Position numbers and translations under genes: made by a program. A DNA stretch of 57,086 nucleotides from Hyphomicrobiales bacterium (GTDB lineage Bacteria; Pseudomonadota; Alphaproteobacteria; Rhizobiales; Xanthobacteraceae), in assembly GCA_013911975.1 (NCBI GenBank), contig JACESF010000022.1:1-57086 (forward strand), given 5' to 3'. Positions 16,864 to 25,806 of this stretch are shown one piece after another. Each line of letters begins with the position of its first letter. Position 1 is the stretch's first letter. A model generated the notes under the pieces. That model ran no database searches, had not been told where the DNA came from, and was given only the letters and a program-made list of their open reading frames with translations.

Positions 16864-17758
16864 CCTCGCCCCGCGTGAGGGCGAGCGCCCGGGCATAGAC
16901 TTCCCGCTTCGGCCGCCCGGTGGCGCCCGCCACGGCGGCCACCGCGTCCTTCAGCGAATGGTCCGCAAGCGCGCGGGTGAGGGCGGTGTCCACGTCCTCG
17001 TCCTCGGCGGCCGCCTCCTGCGGCGGGCCGATGACCAGCACGATCTCGCCCTTCGGCGCCCCGGCGGCCGCGTAATGGGCGGCGAGGGTCGCGAGATCCG
17101 CGCGCCGCACCTCCTCGAACGCCTTGGTCAGTTCCCGGCACACCGCCGCCGGGCGAGGGCCGAGCACGTCCGCAAGGTCCGCGAGGCTCTCCGGCAGGCG
17201 CGGGCCGGTCTCGTACAGGACCAGCGTGGCGGGGATGGCCTTCAATTCGGCGATGCGGTTGCGCCGCTGGCCCTCCTTGGCCGGCAGGAAGCCGTCGAAC
17301 AGGAAGCGGTCCGTGGGCAGGCCCGCGGCCACCAGGGCGGCGAGGAGGGCGGAAGGGCCGGGAATGGGGTGGATGCGGTAGCCCGCCTCCGCCGCCTCCA
17401 CCACCAGCTTGAAGCCGGGATCGGAGACGAGCGGCGTGCCCGCGTCCGACACCAACGCCACCGCGTCCCCCGCCGCGAGCCGGGCAAGGATACGCGGGCG
17501 CATGCTGGCGCCGTTATGGTCGTGATAGGGGATGAGCGGCGCCTCGATGCCGTAGCGGTCGGTGAGGCGGCGGGTCATCCGCGTGTCCTCGCAGGCGATC
17601 ACGTCCGCGCCCGCCAGGGTTTCCAGGGCGCGCACGCTGATGTCGCCGAGATTGCCGATGGGCGTCGCCACCACGTGCAGGCCGGGCGCAGGGCGCGCGG
17701 CGAACTGGCGGGCGCCGGCGATGAGATAGGTGCGGGGCGTGCCCTCTGGTCCGGTCAT
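16856..17758 (-). CDS. rsmI: 16S rRNA (cytidine1402-2'-O)-methyltransferase RsmI
   Basis: Product of 300 aa. Tetrapyrrole-methylase fold: VVATPIGNLGDISVRALETL, ACEDTRMTRRLTDRYGI, ALVSDAGTPLVSDPGFKLV, IPGPSALLAALVAAGLPTDRFLFDGFLPAKEGQRR and LVLYETGPRLPESLADL are all diagnostic. It 2'-O-methylates C1402 in the ribosomal P site. It is first in the minus-strand rsmI-yraN-gshB-PHA series and divergent from the PBP activator lipoprotein. Confidence 0.96.
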   Translation of the reverse strand: MTGPEGTPRTYLIAGARQFAARPAPGLHVVATPIGNLGDISVRALETLAGADVIACEDTRMTRRLTDRYGIEAPLIPYHDHNGASMRPRILARLAAGDAVALVSDAGTPLVSDPGFKLVVEAAEAGYRIHPIPGPSALLAALVAAGLPTDRFLFDGFLPAKEGQRRNRIAELKAIPATLVLYETGPRLPESLADLADVLGPRPAAVCRELTKAFEEVRRADLATLAAHYAAAGAPKGEIVLVIGPPQEAAAEDEDVDTALTRALADHSLKDAVAAVAGATGRPKREVYARALALTRGEDG

Positions 17759-17905
17759 GGCGGCACCTTAGTGCGGGGTCCGGGCAAAATGAATCAATTT
17801 GCGCGGCCACGCCCACGGTAAATCATTGGAGCAGAACGCGCCCGTGCCGCGCGGCCTCGCCAAACGCGGCGGGAGACGGTATGCCTGTTCAAGGCAGGAA
17901 GCGCG

Positions 17906-19141
17906 ATGGAGAAGCGGGTGGACGAGGCGGATCGGCCCTTGGGCAGCAGGACGGCGCCACTCGCCGTTTCCCGCCGCGCGGCACTGGCGAGCGGATTGAA
18001 GCTGGCGAGCCTGCCGGCGCTGCTCTCCGCGCTGGCCGCCTGCGCCGGCGGCGATTTCGCGGGCGGCCCGCCGCCCCCGTCCGCCGGTCCCACCGCTGGG
18101 CAGCCCATCCCGTCCGCCGGCCCCGTGGTAGCACTCATCCTGCCGCTGACGGCGCAAGGCAATGCGGGCGCGGTCGGCCAGTCGCTGCGCAACGCCGCCG
18201 AACTCGCGCTTTCCGAGCTGGGGGCCGCACCGGTCAACCTCGTGGTGAAGGATGACGGCGGCAATTCGCAGGGCGCACGTGCGGCGGCCGAGCAGGCCAT
18301 CGCGGAAGGCGCGCGGATCATCCTCGGTCCGCTCTTCTCCCATTCCGTGGGCGCGGTGGCCCAGGTGGCGCGCCCGCGCGGCATCCCTGTTATCGCCTTT
18401 TCCACGGACACCAACGTCGCTTCGTCCGGCGTCTATCTCTTGAGCTTCCTGCCGCAGACGGACGTCAACCGCATCGTGTCCTTCAGCGTCGCCCAGGGCC
18501 GGCGCTCCTTCATCGGCCTGATCCCGGAAAACGCCTACGGCTCGGTGGCGGAAGGCGCCTTCCAGCAATCGGCGGGCGCGCTCGGCGGGCGCATCATGGG
18601 CATCGAGCGCTTCACCCAGGACCGCGCGCGGCTCCAGGGCGCGGTGCAGCGCGCGGCGGGCGTCGCGGCCCAGGCGGACGCCGTGTTCATCCCCGATTCG
18701 GCGGATGGCGTGCCGGCGGTGGTGCAGGCCCTGTCCGCCGGGGGCGTGGACCTCGCCCGCGTCAGGCCCATCGGCACCGGCCTGTGGGACGACCAGCGGC
18801 TGTTCTCCAATCCGCTCATGGAAGGCGCGCAGTTCGCGGCGCCGGAATCCGGCGGCTGGCGCGGTTTCGCGGATCGCTACCGCGCCCGCTTCGGGACCGA
18901 CCCCGTGCGCACGGCGACCCTCTCCTACGATGCGGTCTCGCTGGTTGCGACCATCGTGCGGGCGCAGGGGCCGGGGGCGCTGACCGACGCCTCGCTCACC
19001 AATCCCTCCGGCTTCAACGGCGTGGACGGCGTGTTCCGCTTCCGCTCGGACGGCACCAACGAGCGCGGTCTCGCCGTGCTGGAGATCAAGGGCGGCGCGG
19101 CCCAGGTGGTGAGCCCCGCGCCCCGCAGCTTCATGGGATGA
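17906..19141 (+). CDS. Penicillin-binding-protein activator-type lipoprotein (LpoA C-domain-like)
   Basis: Product of 411 aa. A hydrophobic leader ends in a lipobox LAAC with Cys46, so a lipoprotein is expected; an SRR sequence before the leader is Tat-like. The mature part has a Pro-rich linker and a periplasmic-binding-protein type I fold: VALILPLTAQGNAGAVGQSLRNAAELAL, LGPLFSHSVGAVAQVARPRGIPVIAFSTDTNVAS, then GLIPENAYGSVAEGAF and LSYDAVSLVATIVRAQG. The position opposite rsmI/yraN matches the LpoA locus of other proteobacteria. A transport binding-protein role is less likely, as no permease is nearby. Confidence 0.85.
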   Translation: MEKRVDEADRPLGSRTAPLAVSRRAALASGLKLASLPALLSALAACAGGDFAGGPPPPSAGPTAGQPIPSAGPVVALILPLTAQGNAGAVGQSLRNAAELALSELGAAPVNLVVKDDGGNSQGARAAAEQAIAEGARIILGPLFSHSVGAVAQVARPRGIPVIAFSTDTNVASSGVYLLSFLPQTDVNRIVSFSVAQGRRSFIGLIPENAYGSVAEGAFQQSAGALGGRIMGIERFTQDRARLQGAVQRAAGVAAQADAVFIPDSADGVPAVVQALSAGGVDLARVRPIGTGLWDDQRLFSNPLMEGAQFAAPESGGWRGFADRYRARFGTDPVRTATLSYDAVSLVATIVRAQGPGALTDASLTNPSGFNGVDGVFRFRSDGTNERGLAVLEIKGGAAQVVSPAPRSFMG

Positions 19142-19307
19142 CGGGCCGGACGGTCCGAATGGCGTCGCGTCCCTGTCGCAGCGGCAGGGTTGGTTTGGCG
19201 CGGGGATGGGCTATAGCTTCGTCCCCGCCGGTACAGGAAGCACGGTCCGGCGGGCTTGCGCCGCGCAAGCCGGGTGGCCGGCTCGAACAGACAAGGAAAA
19301 CGGGTCC

Positions 19308-19925
19308 ATGAGACTGTCCACGAGACTGATCGCACCTCTGGCGGGCCTTCTTCTGGCCGCTTCTGGCCTGTCCGCCCTCGCGCAGACGCCGCCCGCCGCT
19401 CCGGCCGCGCCGGCCGCTCCTGCGGCCCAGGGCGGAATGACCCAGGCGGGCACCCCCGCGCGCCCCGAGGTCCAGATCGCGCGTCCCATCGAGATGCTGC
19501 TGACCCAGCAGGCCGCGAGCATGACGTTCGATGGCAAGACGCTGACGCTCACCGGCGTGCCGCCCGTCACCTCCTTCCGGGTGGAGCGCCCGGAGCGGAT
19601 CGGCGGCACCATGACCACCGAGCAGTTCGTGAAGCTGTGGAACGCCACGGTGGCGATCTTCAAGAACGATCCGCCCAACGCGGCGCTGACCGTGCTCGGC
19701 CCGACGCCCACCCAGGTGATCATCGAGCTGGGCAGCGTGACGCAGAACGGCACCACGCTCACCTACAACGCCACCCTGCTGGACGGCGACATTCCCTCCG
19801 CCGGCGGCCCGGTGAACCTCGTCACCGCGCCCGTCGTGTATCGCCCCCTGGAAGCGACCGGCACCTTCCTGAAGTGCTGGTGGAGCCCCTACTGGGTCGA
19901 GCGCGTCTGCCGCGCCGGCTGGTGA
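19308..19925 (+). CDS. Hypothetical exported protein
   Basis: 205 aa from the ATG preceded by AAGGAAAACGGGTCC. It has a clear signal peptide (KR-type N-region absent but RLSTRLIAPLAGLLLAASGLSALA, cleavage near AQT), then an Ala/Pro linker. The mature domain is rich in beta pattern (SMTFDGKTLTLTGVPPVTSFRVERP; TYNATLLDGDIPSAGGPVNLVTAPVVY) and ends with two Cys in FLKCWWSPYWVERVCRAGW, possibly a disulfide. I recognise no named family. A plausible promoter, TTGGTT-N16-TATAGC, lies at 19190-19217, and a strong terminator follows. Confidence 0.8.
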   Translation: MRLSTRLIAPLAGLLLAASGLSALAQTPPAAPAAPAAPAAQGGMTQAGTPARPEVQIARPIEMLLTQQAASMTFDGKTLTLTGVPPVTSFRVERPERIGGTMTTEQFVKLWNATVAIFKNDPPNAALTVLGPTPTQVIIELGSVTQNGTTLTYNATLLDGDIPSAGGPVNLVTAPVVYRPLEATGTFLKCWWSPYWVERVCRAGW

Positions 19926-19931
19926 TCTGAC

Positions 19932-19973
19932 GAAACCCCCGCGCGAGCCGGTGGCCGCGCGGGGTTTTATTTT
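19932..19973 (+). terminator. Rho-independent terminator
   Basis: AAACCCCCGCGCG pairs with CGCGCGGGGTTT across a 10-nt loop, followed by TTTTATTTT. It begins 7 bp after the exported-protein stop and is the best intrinsic terminator in the window. Confidence 0.85.
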
Positions 19974-20020
19974 CGGCCTGGAAAAAGGCATAGGCCGCTC
20001 GCGCGGCCCATGCCCCTTTC

Positions 20021-20461
20021 TCATTCCGGCGGGCGGAAGCCGGTCTGGCCCACATAGCCCGCGGCAGCGACGCCCGCGAGGCAGCAGATTTCGTCATTGT
20101 CCGACGTGTCGCCGGAAATGCCCACGGCGCCGATGACCGCGCCGCTCTCGAGGATCAGCACCCCGCCGGGGACCGGCACGAAGCGCCCGTGGCTTGCCGC
20201 CATGAGCGCGTTCATGAAATGCGGCACCTTCACCGCCCGCTCGCCCAGCTCGCGCGAGCCGAAGCCCATGCCCAGCGCGCCCCAGGCCTTGCCGATGGCG
20301 ATGTCCGGGCGAAGGATGCCGGAGCGGTCCTCGCGCTTGAGGGCCACCAGATGCCCGCCCGCATCCAGCACCGCCACGGTCAGCGGCTCGAACTTCAGCT
20401 GGTGCCCCTTGGCAAGGGCGGCCTCGACGATCTCTTCGGCCTTGGCCAGAGAAATGCTCAC
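20021..20461 (-). CDS. GlcG/HbpS family heme-binding-like protein
   Basis: Product of 146 aa covering the whole family fold: AEEIVEAALAKGHQLKFEPLTVAVLDAGGHLVALKREDRSGILRPDIAIGKAWGALGMG, then GGVLILESGAVIGAVGISGDTSDNDEICCLAGV. Members include the extracellular heme sensor HbpS, GlcG of glycolate loci and many accessory proteins in catabolic operons. No signal peptide is seen, so it is probably cytoplasmic. It is 41 bp downstream of the beta-hydroxyacid dehydrogenase on the same strand. Confidence 0.87.
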   Translation of the reverse strand: MSISLAKAEEIVEAALAKGHQLKFEPLTVAVLDAGGHLVALKREDRSGILRPDIAIGKAWGALGMGFGSRELGERAVKVPHFMNALMAASHGRFVPVPGGVLILESGAVIGAVGISGDTSDNDEICCLAGVAAAGYVGQTGFRPPE

Positions 20462-20502
20462 CTTGATGTCCTCCTGGTCTGATCCTCGATGCCGCCCGGC
20501 CG

Positions 20503-21390
20503 TCAGGCGCGGAACTTGCCGGGCCAGAACCCGGCGAGCATGGAGCCGTCCTTGTCGCCGAGCCCCTGCGCGGCCGCCTCGTCATACACTTTCAGCGCGG
20601 CCGCCGTGACCGGCAGATCCGCGCCCCCGGCGCCCGCTTCCGCCAGCATGGTGCGCAGGTCCTTGCGGATGCCGTCCACCGAGAAGGCGGCGGCGCCGGT
20701 GTCCTCGCCGGACAGCGCCTGGGCGATGGCCGCGCCGCGCATCTTCAGGATGTTGGAGCCGCCCGAGGTGTCGGCGAAGAAGTCCACCAGCCAGGCGGGA
20801 TCGAGGCCCGCCTTGCGGCACAGCGTGTAGGCCTCGCCCAGCGCCTGGTAATAGACCAGCAGCGGCAGGTTGATGGCGAGCTTCAGCGCCGCGCCCGCGC
20901 CCACCGGGCCCACATGCTCCACGCGGCGGCAGAGCTGGTCGAGGAGGGGCTTCGCGCGCTCGAAATCGCCCGCCTCGCCGCCCGCGAGGCCCAGCAGCTT
21001 GCCGGTGCGCGCCGGACCCACCGTGCCGCCCACGGGGCATTCCACGAACGCCGCGCCCGCCGCGCGCACCTTCTGCGCCAGGTCCTCCACCTCGCTGGAG
21101 AGGACCGTGCTCATCTCGATGACGAGCTTGCCGGACAGGTCTGCCGAGAGCAGGCCGCCGGGCCCTTCATAGACCGCGCGCATGGCGGGGCCGTCCAGCA
21201 GGCTGGAGAAAAGCACGTCGTTGCCCGCCGCAAGCTCGGCAGGCGTCGCCACCGCCTTCGCGCCCGCCTCTTCCAGGGGCGGCAGCTTGTCCGGGCTGCG
21301 GTTCCACACGGTCACCTCGTGGCCGAGTTCCAGAAGGCGCAGCGCCATCGCCGCGCCCATGCGTCCCATGCCGGCAAATCCGATCTTCAT
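20503..21390 (-). CDS. NAD(P)-dependent beta-hydroxyacid dehydrogenase family protein
   Basis: Product of 295 aa. Rossmann motif IGFAGMGRMGAAMALRLLELGHEVTVWNRS at the N-terminus; substrate motif ECPVGGTVGPARTGKLLGLAGG near residue 117; the catalytic Lys lies in GAALKLAINLPLLVYYQALGEAYTL near residue 168. Relatives oxidise 3-hydroxyisobutyrate, tartronate semialdehyde or succinic semialdehyde. The gene is divergent from the CocE/NonD hydrolase with a palindromic operator candidate between them, so it probably belongs to the same catabolic regulon. Confidence 0.88.
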   Translation of the reverse strand: MKIGFAGMGRMGAAMALRLLELGHEVTVWNRSPDKLPPLEEAGAKAVATPAELAAGNDVLFSSLLDGPAMRAVYEGPGGLLSADLSGKLVIEMSTVLSSEVEDLAQKVRAAGAAFVECPVGGTVGPARTGKLLGLAGGEAGDFERAKPLLDQLCRRVEHVGPVGAGAALKLAINLPLLVYYQALGEAYTLCRKAGLDPAWLVDFFADTSGGSNILKMRGAAIAQALSGEDTGAAAFSVDGIRKDLRTMLAEAGAGGADLPVTAAALKVYDEAAAQGLGDKDGSMLAGFWPGKFRA

Positions 21391-21468
21391 GGCTTCCTCC
21401 CCGGCCGATGATCCGGCCTTCGTTCCACCCGGTTTATCGCCCGCTTGCGACGAGCGCGTTTTGGGCTT

Positions 21469-21492
21469 GCTAATTATCGTCCGATCATTAGC
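21469..21492. promoter_or_regulatory. Palindromic operator candidate, site 1 of 4
   Basis: A 24-bp inverted repeat with 10 of 12 arm positions paired, centred at 21480/21481, in the divergent promoter region of the dehydrogenase and CocE/NonD genes. Its central AATTATCGTCCGATCA matches 14 of 16 bases with the complement of 34598-34613. Outer arms are GCTAAT and ATTAGC. A TetR-type dimer site is inferred. Confidence 0.7.
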
Positions 21493-21555
21493 ATGGCCGA
21501 TACACCACGCGCAAACGCGTCGAGAAGAACGAAAACGTTAAAGGGAGGAGCCACC

Positions 21556-23355
21556 ATGGGCAGCACCGCTGTGCGCCAACCCTCTGCCACGTCTGAAAAG
21601 AAGAAGGCGCCGTATCCATCCTTCCAGGAAACTCGCTCCGGAATGCGCATCCTGTGGGATGTGCCGATCGAGATGGATGACGGGGTCGTGATCCGGGCGG
21701 ACGTGTTCCTGCCCCTGGAAGAGGGGCGCTACCCGGTCCTGCTCACCTACGGTCCCTATGCCAAGGGCCTCGCGTTCCAGGAGGGCTATCCCTCCGCGTG
21801 GAACCGCATGGCCGAGAAGCATCCGGACGTGACGGCCGGTTCGTCCAACCTCTACCAGGCCTGGGAAGTGGTGGACCCGGAGAAGTGGGTGCCCCACGGC
21901 TATGCCTGCGTGCGCGTGGACAGCCGCGGCTGCGGCACCTCGCCGGGCTTCGTGGACCCCTTCGGCCCGCGCGAGCAGAAAGACTTCTACGACAGCATCG
22001 AATGGGCAGCCGCCCAGCCCTGGAGCACCGGGAAGATCGGCCTCAACGGCATCTCCTATTTCGGCTCCAACCAGTGGCACGTGGCCAAGCACAAGCCGCC
22101 GCATCTCGCGGCCATGTGCATCTGGGAAGGCTCGGCGGACTGGTACCGCGACATGACCCATCATGGCGGCATCCTCTCCACCTTCTGGGCCAATTGGTAC
22201 GACATGCAGGTGAAGACGGTGCAGTACGGCATCGGCGAGCGCGGCCGTCGCAGCAAGGCCCATGGCCAACTGGTGTGCGGGCCGGAGCTGCTCTCCGAGG
22301 AGGAGCTGGCCGCCAACCGGATCGATTTCGGCGCCGACATCCGCTCCCATGACCTGGACGACCAGTACCACAAGGACCGCTCGCCGGTGTGGGACGACAT
22401 CGAGGTGCCGTTCCTCTCGGCGGCCAACTGGGGCGGGCAGGGCCTGCATCCGCGCGGCAATTTCGAGGGCTTCGTGCGCGCCGCTTCCAAGAACAAGTGG
22501 CTGGAGGTGCACGGCATCGAGCATTGGACGCACTTCTACACAGACTATGGCCGCGAACTGCAACTGCGCTTCTTCGATCACTTCTTGAAGGGCGCGGACA
22601 ATGGCTGGGACCAGCAGCCGCGCGTGCTGCTCCAGGTGCGCCATCCCGGCGAGAAATTCGTGGAGCGGGAGGAGCATGAATGGCCGCTCGCCCGCACCCA
22701 ATGGACCAAGCTCCAGCTTCACCCGCGCACTTCGCGCCTTGCCGCCGAGCCGGTCCAGAACGTGACGCAGATGCCGTTCGAGGCCATGGGCGAGGGGGTC
22801 ACCTTCCTCTCCGCGCCCATGGACCAGGAAACCGAGATCACCGGCCCCATCGCCGCGAAGCTGTTCGTCTCCTCCACCACATCGGACGCGGACCTGTTCC
22901 TCGTGGTGCGGGTGTTCACGCCGGACCTGAAGGAAGTGACCTTCCAGGGCGCCATCGACCCCCATACCCCGGTGGCCCAGGGCTGGCTGCGCGCGTCGCA
23001 CCGCAAGCTGGACCCGAAGCTCTCCGAGCCCTACCGGCCCTATCACACCCACGACGAGAAGCAGCCCTTGACCCCCGGCGAGGTGGTGGAGCTGGACGTG
23101 GAAATCTGGCCGACCTCCATCGTCGTCCCCAAGGGCCACCGCATCGGCCTGTCCGTGCGCGGCAAGGACTATGAGTGGCCGGGCGGCTCCGGCGGCAAGC
23201 TCTCCAACTTCAAGAACGAGCTGACCGGCTGCGGCCCCTTCCTGCACAACGATCCGCTCGACCGCCCGCCGGAAGTCTTCGGCGGCACCACGACGCTGCA
23301 TTTTTCGCCGGAGCGCGAGTCCTACCTGCTCCTGCCCGTCATCCCCTCCAAGTGA
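21556..23355 (+). CDS. CocE/NonD family hydrolase (X-Pro dipeptidyl-peptidase fold)
   Basis: 599 aa from the ATG preceded by AAGGGAGGAGCC; upstream codons are open but lack a site. The N-terminal alpha/beta-hydrolase domain has VRVDSRGCGTSPGFVDPFGPREQKDFYDSIEWAAAQPWSTG and the nucleophile elbow GISYFGSNQW, with Ser the likely nucleophile. A possible acid/His pair comes later (EHWTHFY near residue 320). The C-terminal jelly-roll domain ends with EVVELDVEIWPTSIVVPKGHRIGLSVRGKDYEWPGG. No signal peptide. Family members cleave esters or amides (cocaine esterase, glutaryl-7-ACA acylase). It heads the ABC importer operon, suggesting it opens an imported ester or amide. Confidence 0.88.
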   Translation: MGSTAVRQPSATSEKKKAPYPSFQETRSGMRILWDVPIEMDDGVVIRADVFLPLEEGRYPVLLTYGPYAKGLAFQEGYPSAWNRMAEKHPDVTAGSSNLYQAWEVVDPEKWVPHGYACVRVDSRGCGTSPGFVDPFGPREQKDFYDSIEWAAAQPWSTGKIGLNGISYFGSNQWHVAKHKPPHLAAMCIWEGSADWYRDMTHHGGILSTFWANWYDMQVKTVQYGIGERGRRSKAHGQLVCGPELLSEEELAANRIDFGADIRSHDLDDQYHKDRSPVWDDIEVPFLSAANWGGQGLHPRGNFEGFVRAASKNKWLEVHGIEHWTHFYTDYGRELQLRFFDHFLKGADNGWDQQPRVLLQVRHPGEKFVEREEHEWPLARTQWTKLQLHPRTSRLAAEPVQNVTQMPFEAMGEGVTFLSAPMDQETEITGPIAAKLFVSSTTSDADLFLVVRVFTPDLKEVTFQGAIDPHTPVAQGWLRASHRKLDPKLSEPYRPYHTHDEKQPLTPGEVVELDVEIWPTSIVVPKGHRIGLSVRGKDYEWPGGSGGKLSNFKNELTGCGPFLHNDPLDRPPEVFGGTTTLHFSPERESYLLLPVIPSK

Positions 23356-23364
23356 GGTGGCGAA

Positions 23365-23429
23365 GGCCCCCGGCGCGCCAATACCGGGGGCCGACCTGAC
23401 GTGACAGCCGGCGCCCCGGACGGGGCGCC
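23365..23429 (+). repeat. Two tandem hairpins between hydrolase and binding-protein genes
   Basis: GGCCCCCGG (23365-23373) pairs with CCGGGGGCC (23384-23392), and GGCGCCCC (23410-23417) pairs with GGGGCGCC (23422-23429). Neither is followed by a T-run. In binding-protein operons such stems often adjust mRNA stability or partial termination; that role is inferred here. Confidence 0.6.
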
Positions 23430-23489
23430 CATTCAAGAAAAACAGGCGGGTCCACCGCCGGTCCAAGAGGAAACACAAGGAGAACGGCA

Positions 23490-24737
23490 ATGACCGTGAA
23501 TCGCAGGACCGTGATCAAGGGAATTGGCGCGGGCGTGGGCATGGTCGCCCTCGGCGCGCCCGCCGTGAAGGCCCAGCCCAAGCCCATCCGCGTCGGCTTC
23601 ATGACCGTGAAGACCGGCCCGCTGGCTTCCGGCGGCATCCAGATGGAGCAGGGCCTCGCGCTCTACATGAAGGAGCGCAACAACATCCTCGCCGGGGTGC
23701 CGGTGGAGATCGTCACCGTGGACAGCGGCGGCGCGCCGGCGGTGGCGCGCACCAAGATGCAGGAACTGGTGGAGCGCAACCAGATCTCCGCCATGATCGG
23801 CCCGCTCTCCACCCAGGAGGCGCTCGCCCTCGACGACTATATCCGCGAGACCAAGACGCCCACCCTCTCGGTGGCGGCGGCGGACGACATGACCCAGCGC
23901 CGGGCCAATCCCTGGTTCGTGCGCGTCACCTCCACGTCCTCGCAATGCTCCCAGGTGATGGGCGACTATGCGGCGAAGGACCTGAAGTACAAGCGCTGCT
24001 CCACCATCGCCGACGACATCGCCTATGGCCATGAGCAGAATGCCGGCTTCCAGGCGACCTTCGAGACCGAGGGCGGCAAGATCGTCCAGAAGCTCTGGCC
24101 GCCGCTGGCCGTGCCGGACTACGGAACCTACATCGCCCAGATCAACACCAAGGTGGACGGCATGTTCGCAGCCTTCGCGGGCTCGAACGGCTTCCGTTTC
24201 TTCCGCCAGTTCAACGAATACGGCCTGCGCAACAAGATCCCGCTGCTGGGCGGCATGACCGCCTTCGACGAGAGCCTGCTTCAGCAGATGGGCGACGACG
24301 CCCTGGGCCTGCTGTCGGTGAACTATTATTCCGCCACCATCGACAACCCGTCCAACAAGCGGTTCGTCGAGGGCATGCGCCGTGATTACAAGGTGGACCC
24401 CGGCTATTACGCCGCCGCCACCTACACCGCGGGCGCGGTCCTTGAGGCGGCGCTGAAGACCGCCGGGGGCGGCGGCGACAAGCAGGCCCTCATGGACGCG
24501 CTGCGCAACAACAAGGTGGAAGACACCTGCCGCGGCCCGGTGGCGTTCGACAAGTACGGCAACGTGATCGGCAACGTCTACATCCGCAAGGTGGCCAAGC
24601 AGGACGGCCGGCTGGTGAACGCGGTCATCAAGACCTACGAGAACGTCAGCCAGTTCTGGAACATGAAGGCCGAGGACTTCCTCAAGAACCCGGTCTACTC
24701 GCGCGACTATCCGCCGGCCAAGTTCCTGGAGAACTGA
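23490..24737 (+). CDS. ABC transporter substrate-binding protein, branched-chain amino acid (HAAT) type
   Basis: Product of 415 aa. A Tat-type leader (NRRTVIKGIGAGVGMVALGAPAVKA, cleavage about residue 28) suggests export of a folded protein. The mature type I periplasmic-binding fold has IRVGFMTVKTGPLASGGIQMEQGLALYMKERNNILAGVPVEIVTVDSGG and later PTLSVAAADDMTQRRANPWFVRVTSTSSQ. The ligand is unknown; HAAT proteins in catabolic islands often bind aromatic acids or urea-like compounds rather than amino acids. It is followed by both permeases and both ATPases. Confidence 0.92.
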   Translation: MTVNRRTVIKGIGAGVGMVALGAPAVKAQPKPIRVGFMTVKTGPLASGGIQMEQGLALYMKERNNILAGVPVEIVTVDSGGAPAVARTKMQELVERNQISAMIGPLSTQEALALDDYIRETKTPTLSVAAADDMTQRRANPWFVRVTSTSSQCSQVMGDYAAKDLKYKRCSTIADDIAYGHEQNAGFQATFETEGGKIVQKLWPPLAVPDYGTYIAQINTKVDGMFAAFAGSNGFRFFRQFNEYGLRNKIPLLGGMTAFDESLLQQMGDDALGLLSVNYYSATIDNPSNKRFVEGMRRDYKVDPGYYAAATYTAGAVLEAALKTAGGGGDKQALMDALRNNKVEDTCRGPVAFDKYGNVIGNVYIRKVAKQDGRLVNAVIKTYENVSQFWNMKAEDFLKNPVYSRDYPPAKFLEN

Positions 24738-24786
24738 GCCCGCCCGCCCATGACCGCCGGGCCTCGCCCCGGCGGTTCAGGCACCC

Positions 24787-24883
24787 GCATGCCCGGCCCC
24801 GCGCCGGGCATGCCCGCCAACGCCGGACGGGCGTCGGCAAGCCGTGCCCCCGGCACGGGGTAGTCGGCCGGGCCCGCCCGGCC
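24787..24883 (+). repeat. Cluster of three hairpins after the binding-protein gene
   Basis: Stems: GCATGCCCGGC/GCCGGGCATGC (24787-24813, 11 bp, 5-nt loop); CCGTGCC/GGCACGG (24842-24858, 7 bp, 3-nt loop); GGCCGGGC/GCCCGGCC (24866-24883, 8 bp). They fill the 208-bp space between binding-protein and permease genes. That placement suits 3'-end protection of the abundant binding-protein message. The third stem resembles a decayed arm of the palindromic repeat at 5.1 and 51.6 kb. Confidence 0.65.
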
Positions 24884-24945
24884 ATGATGGTCCAGGCCAG
24901 GGGCGACCCCGCGCGCGGCCCCAACTTCCTCAGAGGACGACCAGA

Positions 24946-25806
24946 ATGCAGTTCTGGCTCATTCAGACACTCAACAGCATCGCCTTCGGCGGCCTGCTGT
25001 TCCTCCTGTCGTCAGGCTTCTCGCTGATCTTCGGCCTGATGCGCATGCCGAATCTCGCCCACGGCGCCTTCTTCATGCTGGGCGCCTATTTCGGCGCGAC
25101 CTACATGAATTGGGGCGTCAATTTCTGGATCGCCGCGCTGCTAGCCGGCCTGACGGTGGGCGCCCTCGGCATCATCCTCGAGCGCGGGCTGCTGCGGCGC
25201 CTCGCGGGGAATGCGCAGGGGCAGGTGCTGGTGACGCTCGGCGTCTCCTTCATCATCGCCGACGTCTGCCTGATGCTGTGGACCGGCGACCCCGTCCCCG
25301 TGCCCGCGCCGCAGTGGGCGCGGCCGCCGATCTTCCTCATGGGCTACGCCTTCCCCACCTATCGCCTGGTGGTGCTGGGCGTGGCGGTGGTGGCGGCGGT
25401 GCTGCTCTACATCCTCATGGAGCGCACCCGCCTCGGCGCCATGATCCGCGCCGGCGTGGACGACATGGAGATGGCGCGCGGCGTCGGCATCCGCGTGTCC
25501 CTGCTGTTCATGATGGTGTTCCTGCTGGGCGCCGCGCTCGCGGGCCTCGGCGGCACCATCGGCGGGCCGATCATGCAGGCCTATCCGGGCCTCGACCAGG
25601 ACATGCTGCCGCTTGCGCTGGTGGTGGTCATCCTGGGCGGCGTCGGCAGCCTCATGGGGGCGTTCGTCGGCAGCTTCGCGGTGGGCTTCATCTACAATTT
25701 CGGCACCGCCCTGTTCCCCGACTTCGCCTACGTCATCCTCTTCCTTCCCATGGTGGCCGTGCTGGTGCTGATGCCCGAGGGCCTTTTCGCGGGGGCGCGC
25801 CAATGA
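24946..25806 (+). CDS. HAAT ABC transporter permease (LivH type)
   Basis: 286 aa from the ATG preceded by AGAGGACGACCAGA. It opens MQFWLIQTLNSIAFGGLLFLLSSGFSLIFGLMRMPNLAHGAFFMLGAY, the LivH signature with N-L-A-H-G. About eight membrane helices; the conserved coupling segment is TRLGAMIRAGVDDMEMARGVGIRV. Its stop overlaps the LivM-type start (ATGA). Confidence 0.94.
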   Translation: MQFWLIQTLNSIAFGGLLFLLSSGFSLIFGLMRMPNLAHGAFFMLGAYFGATYMNWGVNFWIAALLAGLTVGALGIILERGLLRRLAGNAQGQVLVTLGVSFIIADVCLMLWTGDPVPVPAPQWARPPIFLMGYAFPTYRLVVLGVAVVAAVLLYILMERTRLGAMIRAGVDDMEMARGVGIRVSLLFMMVFLLGAALAGLGGTIGGPIMQAYPGLDQDMLPLALVVVILGGVGSLMGAFVGSFAVGFIYNFGTALFPDFAYVILFLPMVAVLVLMPEGLFAGARQ

